Positions 8,031-15,922 of a stretch of 51,788 nucleotides of DNA are shown here, in pieces. Under the pieces are notes generated by a model. That model made no database searches. It was given only the letters and a program-made list of their open reading frames with translations, and was not told where the DNA came from. A program made the translations under genes and the position numbers. The first letter of the stretch is position 1; every line of letters begins with the position of its first letter. The DNA lies in assembly GCF_002272015.1 (NCBI RefSeq), contig NZ_NPBY01000083.1, positions 1-51,788 of the forward strand, read 5' to 3'. The DNA is from Paenibacillus campinasensis. Its GTDB lineage: Bacteria > Bacillota > Bacilli > Paenibacillales > Paenibacillaceae.

Positions 8031-10367
8031 ATGGGACCCAGTAAATCCAAAGGTCGTCGTTTTCCTTTACTGCCTTTAAGAGGTCTGCTCGTCTATCCTA
8101 GCATGGTGCTTCACCTGGATGTCGGGCGGGAGAAATCGGTAAAGGCATTAGAAAAAGCGATGGTGGAAGACAATTTGATTCTCCTGTGTTCTCAATCGGA
8201 AGTGAACATTGAAGAGCCGACGCAAGAGGATATTTTTCGAATTGGTACAGTCGCAAATGTAAGGCAGATGCTGAAGCTTCCAAACGGAACCATTCGTGTC
8301 CTGGTGGAAGGGATGGAACGTGCGGAGATTATTGAATATACGGATCAAGAGGAATACTACGAAGTCATTGCCCGGGAACTGCCTGAAGCAGACAACAATG
8401 ACCCTGAAGTTTCCGCTTTGATGCGGACCGTGCTGTCACAGTTCGAGAACTATATCAATTTGTCCAAGAAGGTTACGCCGGAAACTTTGGCGGCCGTTTC
8501 CGATATTGATGAACCGGGACGTCTAGCGGATGTCATTACAAGCCATCTGTCATTAAAGATCAAGGATAAGCAGGAGATTCTTGAAACAATAGACGTTCGT
8601 AAACGTCTGGAGAAGCTGCTGGATATTCTGAACAATGAGCGCGAAGTGCTCGAGCTGGAACGCAAGATCAATCAGCGCGTCAAGAAACAGATGGAGAAGA
8701 CGCAGAAGGAGTATTATCTGCGCGAGCAGATGAAAGCGATCCAGAAGGAGCTAGGCGATAAGGAAGGCCGTGCCGGCGAAGTTGAGGAGCTCCGCAGCCA
8801 GCTGCAGGAGATGGAGCTTCCGGAAGTGGTGCACGAGAAGATCGAGAAGGAAATCGATCGCCTTGAGAAAATGCCAGCCAGCTCGGCCGAAGGCGGCGTG
8901 ATCCGGAACTATGTCGATTGGCTGCTGGCGCTGCCTTGGACGTATACAACAGAGGATGATCTGGATATCAACAAGGCGGAGCAAGTGCTGGATGAGGATC
9001 ACTACGGTTTGGAGAAGCCGAAGGAGCGTGTGCTCGAATATCTGGCTGTTCAGAAGCTTGTGAAGAAGATGAAGGGGCCGATTCTCTGCCTTGTAGGTCC
9101 GCCAGGGGTAGGTAAGACCTCCCTCGCCCGTTCGATCGCAAGATCGCTTGAGCGCAAGTTCGTGCGTATCTCGCTCGGCGGGGTTCGGGACGAGGCTGAG
9201 ATCAGAGGTCATCGCCGGACGTATGTTGGAGCAATGCCGGGACGCATCATCCAGGGAATGAAAACAGCCGGCTCCCTGAACCCTGTATTTCTGCTGGATG
9301 AAATCGACAAGATGGCTTCGGATTTCCGCGGGGATCCGTCTGCAGCGCTGCTGGAGGTGCTGGACCCTGAACAGAACAACACCTTTAGCGATCATTTCAT
9401 TGAAATTCCGTTCGACCTGTCCCAGGTGATGTTTGTAACGACAGCGAATGCGCTGCACAACATTCCCCGGCCGCTGCTCGACCGTATGGAAGTGCTGTAC
9501 ATTCCGGGTTATACCGAGCTGGAGAAGCTGCAGATCGCCACGCGCTATCTGCTGCCGAAGCAGAAGAAAGAGCACGGGCTGCAGCCTGAACAGCTGGAGC
9601 TGGACGAGGAAGCGCTGCTGAAAGTGATTCGTGAGTACACTCGGGAATCGGGTGTACGTAATCTTGAGCAGCAGATTGCGGCGCTGTGCCGGAAAGCGGC
9701 GAAGAGTATCGTTACGAACGAGTCGGAATCGATCGCGATCCACGCTGACGACATCAAGGATTATTTAGGCATTCCGAAATTCCGCTACGGTATGGCGGAG
9801 CTCGAAGATCAGGTCGGAACTGTAACGGGGCTGGCCTGGACAGAGGTCGGCGGCGAGACGCTCACCATTGAGGTCACCGTCGTTCCGGGTACCGGCAAGC
9901 TGACCTTGACCGGGAAGCTGGGCGATGTGATGAAGGAGTCGGCTCAGGCTGCATTCAGTTACACAAGATCCAAGGCGACAGAGCTGGGGATTGACCCTGA
10001 TTTCCATGAGAAGCTGGATGTCCATATCCATATTCCTGAAGGTGCGATTCCGAAGGACGGACCTTCGGCGGGCATCACCATCGCGACGGCGCTTATCTCA
10101 TCATTAACGAAGCGGCATGTCGCACGGGATGTGGCGATGACCGGTGAAATCACGCTGCGCGGGCGCGTGCTTCCGATCGGCGGATTAAAGGAAAAGTCAC
10201 TGGCTGCCCACCGGGCCGGCTACAAAAAAATACTGCTCCCCAAAGATAACGAGAGGGATTTGCGGGACATTCCCGACAGCGTGAAAAATGATGTTGAGTT
10301 CGTCCCTGTGTCCCATATGGATCAGGTGCTCGAGCATGCACTCGTAGAGCAGGCGGGAGTTCACTAG
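8031..10367 (+). CDS. lonA: LonA, cytosolic ATP-dependent Lon protease
   Basis: Lon degrades misfolded and selected regulatory proteins in the cytoplasm. A GTG at 7995 is in frame, but GGAGGT at 8016-8021 is correctly spaced for ATG 8031, giving 778 residues. The N-terminal LON substrate domain covers roughly residues 8-200 (PLLPLRGLLVYP onwards). Walker A is GPPGVGKT at 356-363. The protease domain has catalytic Ser679 (KDGPSAG) and Lys722 (GGLKEK), which happen to be the E. coli numbers. Tandem lonB-lonA is the standard Bacillales arrangement. ysxC follows after 17 bases. Confidence 0.98.
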   Translation: MGPSKSKGRRFPLLPLRGLLVYPSMVLHLDVGREKSVKALEKAMVEDNLILLCSQSEVNIEEPTQEDIFRIGTVANVRQMLKLPNGTIRVLVEGMERAEIIEYTDQEEYYEVIARELPEADNNDPEVSALMRTVLSQFENYINLSKKVTPETLAAVSDIDEPGRLADVITSHLSLKIKDKQEILETIDVRKRLEKLLDILNNEREVLELERKINQRVKKQMEKTQKEYYLREQMKAIQKELGDKEGRAGEVEELRSQLQEMELPEVVHEKIEKEIDRLEKMPASSAEGGVIRNYVDWLLALPWTYTTEDDLDINKAEQVLDEDHYGLEKPKERVLEYLAVQKLVKKMKGPILCLVGPPGVGKTSLARSIARSLERKFVRISLGGVRDEAEIRGHRRTYVGAMPGRIIQGMKTAGSLNPVFLLDEIDKMASDFRGDPSAALLEVLDPEQNNTFSDHFIEIPFDLSQVMFVTTANALHNIPRPLLDRMEVLYIPGYTELEKLQIATRYLLPKQKKEHGLQPEQLELDEEALLKVIREYTRESGVRNLEQQIAALCRKAAKSIVTNESESIAIHADDIKDYLGIPKFRYGMAELEDQVGTVTGLAWTEVGGETLTIEVTVVPGTGKLTLTGKLGDVMKESAQAAFSYTRSKATELGIDPDFHEKLDVHIHIPEGAIPKDGPSAGITIATALISSLTKRHVARDVAMTGEITLRGRVLPIGGLKEKSLAAHRAGYKKILLPKDNERDLRDIPDSVKNDVEFVPVSHMDQVLEHALVEQAGVH

Positions 10368-10384
10368 AGAGGAAGCCCTGATAT

Positions 10385-11002
10385 ATGAAAGTAACAAAAA
10401 GCGAATTTGTGGTTAGTGCTGTAGGTCCTGCTCAATACCCAGATGACGCCTTGCCGGAGATTGCTCTGGCAGGGCGTTCCAATGTGGGCAAGTCGTCGCT
10501 GATCAACCGTTTGATATCCCGTAAGAATCTGGCGAGAGCCAGCGCTACGCCGGGAAAGACACAGCAATTGAACTATTACCGTGTTAACGATGATCTGTAC
10601 TTTGTTGATTTTCCGGGCTATGGGTACGCCAAGGTATCCAAGGCACAGCGGGCGCAGTTCGGCGTGATGATTGAGAAGTATCTGCTGAACCGCGAGGAGC
10701 TCAAGCTTGTGCTGCTGGTGGTGGATATGAGACATCCGCCTTCCAAGGATGATATCAGCATGTATGAATGGCTGCAGCATTATGATCGTCCGGTCTGTGT
10801 TGTGGCCACAAAAGCGGACAAGATCCCGAAAACAAAATGGCCCAAGCATATTAAAATTGTAAAAGAGACGCTTGGCTTCAAGCCTTATCACTCCCTGGTC
10901 ATGTTCTCGTCGGAGACAGGGCTTGGCAAGGATGAATTGTGGGAGGTCATCGAGTCGAGAATCGGTGCTGGAGACGATCAGTCCGAAGCGCCAACCTCTT
11001 AA
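10385..11002 (+). CDS. ysxC: YsxC/EngB, ribosome-biogenesis GTPase
   Basis: YsxC is an essential Ras-like GTPase needed for late assembly of the 50S ribosomal subunit. G motifs are present in order: G1 GRSNVGKSS at 30-38, the G2 threonine in SATPGKT near residue 55, G3 DFPGYG at 75-80, G4 TKAD at 142-145, and a G5-like SSETG near 178. The length of 205 residues is typical. The ribosome binding site AGAGAGGAAG precedes ATG 10385. The gene is probably co-transcribed with lonA. A short hairpin without T-run (11057-11072) follows it. Confidence 0.97.
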   Translation: MKVTKSEFVVSAVGPAQYPDDALPEIALAGRSNVGKSSLINRLISRKNLARASATPGKTQQLNYYRVNDDLYFVDFPGYGYAKVSKAQRAQFGVMIEKYLLNREELKLVLLVVDMRHPPSKDDISMYEWLQHYDRPVCVVATKADKIPKTKWPKHIKIVKETLGFKPYHSLVMFSSETGLGKDELWEVIESRIGAGDDQSEAPTS

Positions 11003-11214
11003 TAAGACAAGCGTGATGAATCTCATACCATCTTTATGCAGCACCGGATCTTCTGGACCCTTTCTCAAGGGTTCAGCAGGATAACGGTGTTTTCTTTATA
11101 GGAAAGTGAGCATCTTAGTGGAAATATGAGCTGGAAACGCGCTCAAACCGTTTTTTTATGAAATATGATGAATATTCTCGTCTGGCAGGCAGGAAAGACA
11201 TCCATGGTGTGCAG

Positions 11215-11220
11215 TATAAT
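11215..11220 (+). promoter_or_regulatory. -10 element before the unknown gene at 11259
   Basis: A perfect TATAAT stands 38 bases before the ATG. No recognisable -35 hexamer lies 16-18 bases upstream, so only the -10 supports this. Confidence 0.45.
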
Positions 11221-11258
11221 GTTACTAAGGATTGTTAAAAGAATTGAGGGAGATTTTT

Positions 11259-11849
11259 ATGGCTCAGCGGTTAGCCACAGAGTATGTAAATGCCACGATG
11301 CAAATGCCGGATGTTCAAATGGATCAATTTCTGAAGTGTACCAGTGCTTTCCGGGTAAGTTGCCGGGTGAAAGTATTGGATGCCGGAGAGCAGGAGATCG
11401 TGCTCGAAGACGAGAGCGGGGAAGAAGTTCATTTGCCCTTCGAGCGCAGAAATGGCTTGTATATCTGTGAGCTGTCGTGCCGATTGGCCGCTCCTAGGTT
11501 GACCAATGCCGTACGAAAGCTGTTTGCGGCCTATAAAGGCTCGGGCACAGTGAATCGGGTGTATCACGGCTTCGTAATGAGCTATGAATACCTGAACGGG
11601 ATCGTGCAGAGAATCACCCAGGTTGCTGGAAATGACAGCATCGTCATATATGAATACAAGAATACGGCTGGAGAACTGCAGCGTCTGTTTAACAGTACAG
11701 AGGCGGAGAAAGAGATCGAGCGGATTCACCGGCATATTAATGAGCTTCTTGACGCGCGGATTATAGCGGGCAGCGACCGGAGTCGGGTAATGCAGATTGA
11801 TGAGCAGCTGCGAAGCTATAATCAGCGGTTGTTCGTGCTGGAAGCCTGA
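11259..11849 (+). CDS. Conserved-looking protein of unknown function
   Basis: I do not recognise this family. A TTG at 11232 is in frame, but GAGGGAG at 11246-11252 favours ATG 11259 (196 residues). The N-terminal half is beta-rich and resembles a small barrel (FRVSCRVKVLDAGEQEIVLEDESGEEVHLPFERR). The middle reads RVYHGFVMSYEYLNGIVQRITQ, and the C-terminal third is charged and helical (EAEKEIERIHRHINELLDARII), suggesting a coiled coil. There is no signal peptide, membrane segment or nucleotide-binding motif. Base composition matches its neighbours. The gene stands alone between ysxC and speD, with its own -10 element and a terminator. Confidence 0.8.
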   Translation: MAQRLATEYVNATMQMPDVQMDQFLKCTSAFRVSCRVKVLDAGEQEIVLEDESGEEVHLPFERRNGLYICELSCRLAAPRLTNAVRKLFAAYKGSGTVNRVYHGFVMSYEYLNGIVQRITQVAGNDSIVIYEYKNTAGELQRLFNSTEAEKEIERIHRHINELLDARIIAGSDRSRVMQIDEQLRSYNQRLFVLEA

Positions 11850-11919
11850 TTGGCAAGCGGCAGGCTCGCAAGTCGTCTCGAAGTCGGCGGATAACCTTCT
11901 TTCCGATTGGCAGGCGAAC

Positions 11920-11962
11920 AGACCTTGGACACCACGGTTCAGTGGGGTTTAAGGTCTTTTTT
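11920..11962 (+). terminator. Terminator of the gene at 11259-11849
   Basis: AGACCTT at 11920-11926 pairs with AAGGTCT at 11951-11957. An inner imperfect stem (ACACCAC with GTGGGGT) closes the loop, and a T-run extends to 11962. Confidence 0.85.
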
Positions 11963-12104
11963 ATGGCGGCAATGGCCATGCAGAGCATGGTTATCCGGCG
12001 CTTGCTGAAGGCGATAAAGACGGGCTCGATATTGTACACTTTTCCGCTGATGGCATCATATATTGAGCTGTGAAATAAATATGGGACATTTTTTGAAAAA
12101 GGTG
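11963..12104. other. Intergenic region before the speD promoter
   Basis: No gene is visible here. The stretch holds a 6-bp hairpin (CCATGC-AGA-GCATGG near 11975-11989). It also holds the right arms of two inverted repeats whose left arms lie before the terminator: 11888-11896 with 11989-11997 (9 bp) and 11853-11859 with 11999-12005 (7 bp). I see no open frame with a ribosome binding site. Confidence 0.5.
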
Positions 12105-12133
12105 TTGCATTTCGCCGCTATAGATGTTATTTT
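12105..12133 (+). promoter_or_regulatory. Promoter of speD
   Basis: TTGCAT at 12105-12110, a 17-base spacer and TATTTT at 12128-12133 with extended -10 TGT at 12125-12127. Transcription would begin near 12140, leaving a leader of about 140 bases. Confidence 0.55.
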
Positions 12134-12139
12134 TAATCT

Positions 12140-12279
12140 CGTTGAAAACAATATAGGAACCAGGATTCACTCAGGACATGTAATGTTGCGAGAGATTATT
12201 CCCTCGGGAAGTGAATGACGTAGGTCCTAGCGGATGAAATTTTCAAACATTTTATTCCTAGGAAGGGGGAACCCGGAAG
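12140..12279 (+). promoter_or_regulatory. Structured 5' leader of speD
   Basis: The leader is unusually long for this window. It can fold into nested stems: ATTCACT at 12165-12171 with AGTGAAT at 12210-12216, enclosing CGAG at 12189-12192 with CTCG at 12203-12206. The ribosome binding site AAGGGGG lies near 12261-12267. It does not match a riboswitch class I can name. A cis-regulatory role in polyamine control is inference. Confidence 0.4.
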
Positions 12280-12678
12280 ATGGAGTACTCAACTTTCGGA
12301 AGACACGTTGCTGTTGATACTTGGGGAGTCGACTTTGAATTATTGAACAGTGCAGAATTTTTACAAGCTCAGATGGTGGAAGCCGCTGAAGCCTGTGGAG
12401 CAACGGTATTATCCGTCCAATCCAAGCAATTTGAGCCACAAGGCGCTACGGTGCTTGTATTGCTGTCGGAAAGCCATCTCTCGATTCATACGTATCCTGA
12501 GAGAGGTTTTGCTGCGATTGACTGTTACACCTGCGGGGAGACGGTAGATCCGCAATTGGCTATTGACTACCTGGTATCCGTTTTGAAACCTGAAAAATGC
12601 TATGCGAAGAAGCTTGTTCGGGGACTTGGCGAAATGACGGTTGAAACGCCGGAAATGAAGCAGGCCGAACTGGTGTAA
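12280..12678 (+). CDS. speD: S-adenosylmethionine decarboxylase proenzyme
   Basis: SpeD decarboxylates S-adenosylmethionine to supply aminopropyl groups for spermidine synthesis. The enzyme is made as a proenzyme that cleaves itself, and the new N-terminal serine becomes the pyruvoyl cofactor. The cleavage site is Glu64-Ser65 in LLSESHLSIHTYPE. His70 and Cys85 are the conserved processing/catalytic residues. The length of 132 residues fits the short SpeD class. It is a single-gene unit with its own promoter and terminator. Confidence 0.97.
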   Translation: MEYSTFGRHVAVDTWGVDFELLNSAEFLQAQMVEAAEACGATVLSVQSKQFEPQGATVLVLLSESHLSIHTYPERGFAAIDCYTCGETVDPQLAIDYLVSVLKPEKCYAKKLVRGLGEMTVETPEMKQAELV

Positions 12679-12707
12679 GATAGGCCTTTAATTGATGATG
12701 AGTATAC

Positions 12708-12742
12708 AATAACCATGGAGTTTTCCATGGTTATTTATTTTT
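12708..12742 (+). terminator. Terminator of speD
   Basis: A perfect 12-bp stem (12708-12719 with 12724-12735) with a 4-base loop, followed by TATTTTT. Confidence 0.95.
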
Positions 12743-12881
12743 GCGGACCGGGCGTAGACAAGCCTTTGAATACATAAAGGAACAATGGGTAATTAAACGG
12801 TATATCTCCATCCGAATAGAACAACAATAGTAAGAAAGTGTCTGTATCCGAGCGCACAGGCAAGGATGAAGAGTATGGGGA
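12743..12881. other. AT-rich intergenic region between speD and hemA
   Basis: No gene is visible. TTGAAT at 12766-12771 with TAATTA at 12790-12795 (18-base spacer) could be a weak extra promoter, but the match is poor. The recognisable hemA control elements begin just after this stretch. Confidence 0.4.
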
Positions 12882-12901
12882 TTTCATAAACATTTCATAA
12901 A
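12882..12901 (+). repeat. Paired 11-bp-phased direct repeats upstream of the hemA promoter
   Basis: TTTCATAAA occurs at 12882-12890 and again at 12893-12901, spaced exactly 11 bases start to start, about one helical turn. The pair lies 39 bases upstream of the hemA -10. Such spacing is typical of sites for tandem-binding OmpR-family response regulators, but the regulator is unknown. Confidence 0.6.
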
Positions 12902-12936
12902 ATGGACCAGGCTCTAATGTTCAATGTGATATAATG

Positions 12937-12945
12937 AACGAGGTT
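12937..12945 (+). promoter_or_regulatory. Extended -10 promoter of the heme operon
   Basis: TGA at 12937-12939 plus TATAAT at 12940-12945 forms a perfect extended -10. The -35 region is weak, which fits dependence on an activator. Transcription would start near 12952, about 55 bases before hemA. Confidence 0.7.
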
Positions 12946-13006
12946 AAGTTGTCCTATTAGATTCACAAATGGTTAGCCAACTTGAGATATAGGCAGGTGA
13001 AATGCA

Positions 13007-14416
13007 ATGCACATTATCGTTGTCGGCTTGAACTATCGCACAGCGCCTGTGGAAGTCAGAGAACGCTTTGCATTTTCGGAGGAAGAGCTGCCCGAGGCGT
13101 TGAAGCAGCTGAAGTCGACCAAAAGCGTATTGGAGGGCGTCATTGTCGCTACTTGCAATCGCACAGAGATTTATGTGGTGGTTGACCGTCTGCATATGTG
13201 CGGATATTTTATTCGCAGCTTTATGGAGCAGTGGTTCGGCATCAATCGTGAAGCATTTACGCAATATTTATATATATATGAAGATGAGCAGGCGATCTCT
13301 CATCTGTTCAAGGTTGCTTGCGGCCTCGATTCCATGGTGATTGGGGAGACCCAGATTCTAGGGCAGGTCCGCAGCGCCTTTCTGACGTCCCAGAAGGAGC
13401 AGGCGACAGGGACCTGGTTCAACATGCTCTTTAAACAAGCGGTCACGCTGGGCAAGCGCGCGCACTCGGAGACATCGATCGGGGAAAGCGCAGTATCTGT
13501 AAGTTATGCAGCCGTGGAGCTCGGCAAGAGGATCTTCGGCTCGTTCCACAATAAGAAAGTGCTCATTCTCGGCGCTGGCAAAATGAGTGAACTGACCGTC
13601 AAGCATCTGTATGCGAACGGAGCGGCTGAAGTGGTTGTGGCCAACCGTACGCTTGCCCGGGCACAGGAACTGGCCCTCAAGTTTGACGGGAAAGCCTGCA
13701 CGATCGATGAAGCTACCCGTGCTTTGCATGATATTGATATTGTGATCAGCTCCACCGGGGCCAATGAATATGTGCTCGTTCCGGAGCGGGTGAAGGAAGC
13801 GATGAAGAAACGCCCGTCGCGGCCGCTGTTTATGATCGATATTGCTGTTCCGCGTGACATTGATCCCGCTGTAGGCGAGCTGACCGATGTATTTCTGTAT
13901 GATATTGACGATCTGGAAGGGATTGTCGAGACGAATATGGAGATGCGGCGTGCCGAAGCGGCCAAGATTGAAGTTATGATTCAGGAAGAGATCGAAGCCT
14001 TCCATTCCTGGCTTAGAATGATGGGTGTGAGACCGGCGATCCGGGCACTTCAGGATAAGGCGAGCAGCATTCATGAAGAAACGTTAACGAGCCTGTTCAA
14101 CAAGCTGCCTGAGCTGGATGAACGTCAGCGGAAAGTCATCCGTCGTCTGACCAAAAGCATCGTAAACCAGATGATGCATGACCCGATTAACCGGATCAAG
14201 GAAATGACAGGCGGCAAGCATGGAACGGAAGCGCTGGATTACTTTACCCATATCTTTGCCCTGGAGGAGCTGATCCAGGAGAACGAACAAGGTGCAGCCA
14301 GCCGCTCGAAGCTGAATGCCAAAGCTTCTTCTGCACAAGCCGTATCCTCAAACACTGCGGATGCACAGGCGGAGGAGAAACCGGTCAAGGTGTCTCTGTC
14401 CCCGGCCACGCTGTAA
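13007..14416 (+). CDS. hemA: Glutamyl-tRNA reductase
   Basis: HemA reduces glutamyl-tRNA(Glu) with NADPH to glutamate-1-semialdehyde, the committed step of C5-pathway heme synthesis. The catalytic Cys50 is in ATCNRTE. The nucleotide-binding fold follows at about residues 175-260 (VLILGAGKMSELTVKHL). The helical dimerisation domain is near 320-420. After about residue 430 there is a low-complexity Ala/Ser tail without obvious function. The start is ATG 13007, preceded by AGGTGA. It heads an operon running to hemL; HemX, encoded next, lowers HemA protein in B. subtilis. Confidence 0.97.
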   Translation: MHIIVVGLNYRTAPVEVRERFAFSEEELPEALKQLKSTKSVLEGVIVATCNRTEIYVVVDRLHMCGYFIRSFMEQWFGINREAFTQYLYIYEDEQAISHLFKVACGLDSMVIGETQILGQVRSAFLTSQKEQATGTWFNMLFKQAVTLGKRAHSETSIGESAVSVSYAAVELGKRIFGSFHNKKVLILGAGKMSELTVKHLYANGAAEVVVANRTLARAQELALKFDGKACTIDEATRALHDIDIVISSTGANEYVLVPERVKEAMKKRPSRPLFMIDIAVPRDIDPAVGELTDVFLYDIDDLEGIVETNMEMRRAEAAKIEVMIQEEIEAFHSWLRMMGVRPAIRALQDKASSIHEETLTSLFNKLPELDERQRKVIRRLTKSIVNQMMHDPINRIKEMTGGKHGTEALDYFTHIFALEELIQENEQGAASRSKLNAKASSAQAVSSNTADAQAEEKPVKVSLSPATL

Positions 14417-14432
14417 GGTGGTGAGCGGCGAT

Positions 14433-15257
14433 ATGCTGTTAAACCTCATTTATAATACCGGCATTTGTATCTATGCCCTGAGCCTTCTGTTTTATATCTC
14501 GGATTGCGTATCGCGCAATCCGGTGGCGAAGCGGATAGGCACAGGGCTTCTTGTCATTACATCGCTGCTTCTGGCAGCGGGCATCGGCTTGCGGGCGATG
14601 ACCGAGGGACATTTTCCGGTATCAACGCCTTCGGACTTTTTGCTGCTGCTGGCGTTCAGCATCGCTGTTATATCATTGGCATTTCACTGGCTGAACAAAT
14701 CCGAGTATGCGATTCTACTGATGAATATCGTCGGTTTTGCCGTCATGCTGCTTAATCGGCAGTGGATCTCGGAGGGAAACAACGTATTGACGAGCTGGGA
14801 GACCGAGCAGCGCTTGCTGCTGTTGCATATCGGGCTGGCCAGTATCAGTTTTGCCGCGCTTACGGTCGGTGCGGTGTTTGCGGCCATGTATATGTTCCTG
14901 CACCGGAAGCTGAAGGTGAAGCAGTGGAATGATACAATTCGCCGTCTGCCCAGTCTGGAGATGCTTGATCTGTACAGCTACCGGGCGCTGATCATTGGAA
15001 CATGGATATTGGTCGGCTCACTTGCGCTGGCTGTGGTGTCGGTAGCCTCTGCAGGGCGCTGGTCTCTGCTGACGGATATCAAGGTGCTGACAACGCTGAT
15101 TGCGCTTGGGATGTATATGGTTTATTTTATGAAGCGAAGGCTGTGGAAGTATACGGGGAAACAAGCAGCGTTATGGGCATTGGTAGGTTATGGATTCATC
15201 GTTCTGAACTTTTTCCTGAATGCCTGGTCCAATTTTCACAGCTGGGCGGGAGTGTGA
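14433..15257 (+). CDS. hemX: HemX/CcsA-family membrane protein
   Basis: A 274-residue polytopic membrane protein with about eight hydrophobic segments, similar to the cytochrome c assembly (CcsA) family. In B. subtilis, HemX at this position reduces HemA abundance. The WGxxWxWD signature of true cytochrome c assembly proteins is not seen, which supports HemX rather than CcsA. An in-frame upstream region overlaps hemA, but AAGGTGGTGAG at 14415-14425 points to ATG 14433. Only 16 bases separate it from hemA. Confidence 0.9.
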   Translation: MLLNLIYNTGICIYALSLLFYISDCVSRNPVAKRIGTGLLVITSLLLAAGIGLRAMTEGHFPVSTPSDFLLLLAFSIAVISLAFHWLNKSEYAILLMNIVGFAVMLLNRQWISEGNNVLTSWETEQRLLLLHIGLASISFAALTVGAVFAAMYMFLHRKLKVKQWNDTIRRLPSLEMLDLYSYRALIIGTWILVGSLALAVVSVASAGRWSLLTDIKVLTTLIALGMYMVYFMKRRLWKYTGKQAALWALVGYGFIVLNFFLNAWSNFHSWAGV

Positions 15258-15263
15258 TGATAG

Positions 15264-15920
15264 ATGGCTTATGAGCTTCCGGTGATGCTAAACTGTGAAG
15301 GAAGGCTCTGTCTGATTATTGGCGGCGGGAAGGTGGCGGAGCGCAAAGCTTCTGCATTGCGGGAGGCGGGGGCAAGGCTGTGTGTGATCAGCCCCTTGCT
15401 CAAGAGCGCCCGTCTCGCCGGGTGGGCAGATGACGGTTCTATTGAATGGAAGGCCCGGGCCTACAGGGAAGGCGACCTGAACGGGGCCTTTCTTGTGCAT
15501 GCGGCGACGGATGCCCCCGACGTAAACGCCAAAATTGCGGCGGATGCGGATCGGCTGGGCATTCTTGTGAATGTGGCGAGCAAAGGCAGCTCCGGGTCAT
15601 TTACCAATCCCGCGGTGCTTCGGCGGGGAAGATTGACTGTGGCCATCGCGACTTCAGGAGCTGGACCGATGGCTTCCGTAACGATCAAGGAGCAGCTGGA
15701 GCATCAGTTCGGGGAGGAATATGAAGCGTATCTTGATTTCCTATATAGGATGCGTACCGCTATTAAAGATGAGGTGGAGTTGCCGGAGCAGCGAAGACGT
15801 TTGCTCCACAAGCTGTACCGCCTGGATATACTCGAGGAGATTCGGCGGGGGGACAATGCCAATGCCCCGTGGGACCCGGATAAGATCAAGCAATGGATTG
15901 AACAGAATCGGGAGGAATAG
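15264..15920 (+). CDS. sirC: Precorrin-2 dehydrogenase (SirC/Met8-like)
   Basis: The enzyme oxidises precorrin-2 to sirohydrochlorin with NAD on the way to siroheme. The Rossmann motif is IIGGGKVAERKASAL near residues 18-32. A conserved core reads VNVASKGSSGSFTNPAVLRRGRLTVAIATSGAGP at about 103-136, with an alpha-helical dimerisation domain behind it. At 218 residues it is longer than B. subtilis YlnF (about 160). Whether it also inserts iron, as Met8 does, cannot be told from sequence. No separate SirB/CbiX chelatase is in the window. Confidence 0.9.
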   Translation: MAYELPVMLNCEGRLCLIIGGGKVAERKASALREAGARLCVISPLLKSARLAGWADDGSIEWKARAYREGDLNGAFLVHAATDAPDVNAKIAADADRLGILVNVASKGSSGSFTNPAVLRRGRLTVAIATSGAGPMASVTIKEQLEHQFGEEYEAYLDFLYRMRTAIKDEVELPEQRRRLLHKLYRLDILEEIRRGDNANAPWDPDKIKQWIEQNREE

Positions 15921-15922
15921 AT

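Noticed and set aside
12860..13006. PerR box at hemA
   Set aside because: No TTATAATnATTATAA-like palindrome is visible; only the 11-bp-phased direct repeats are.
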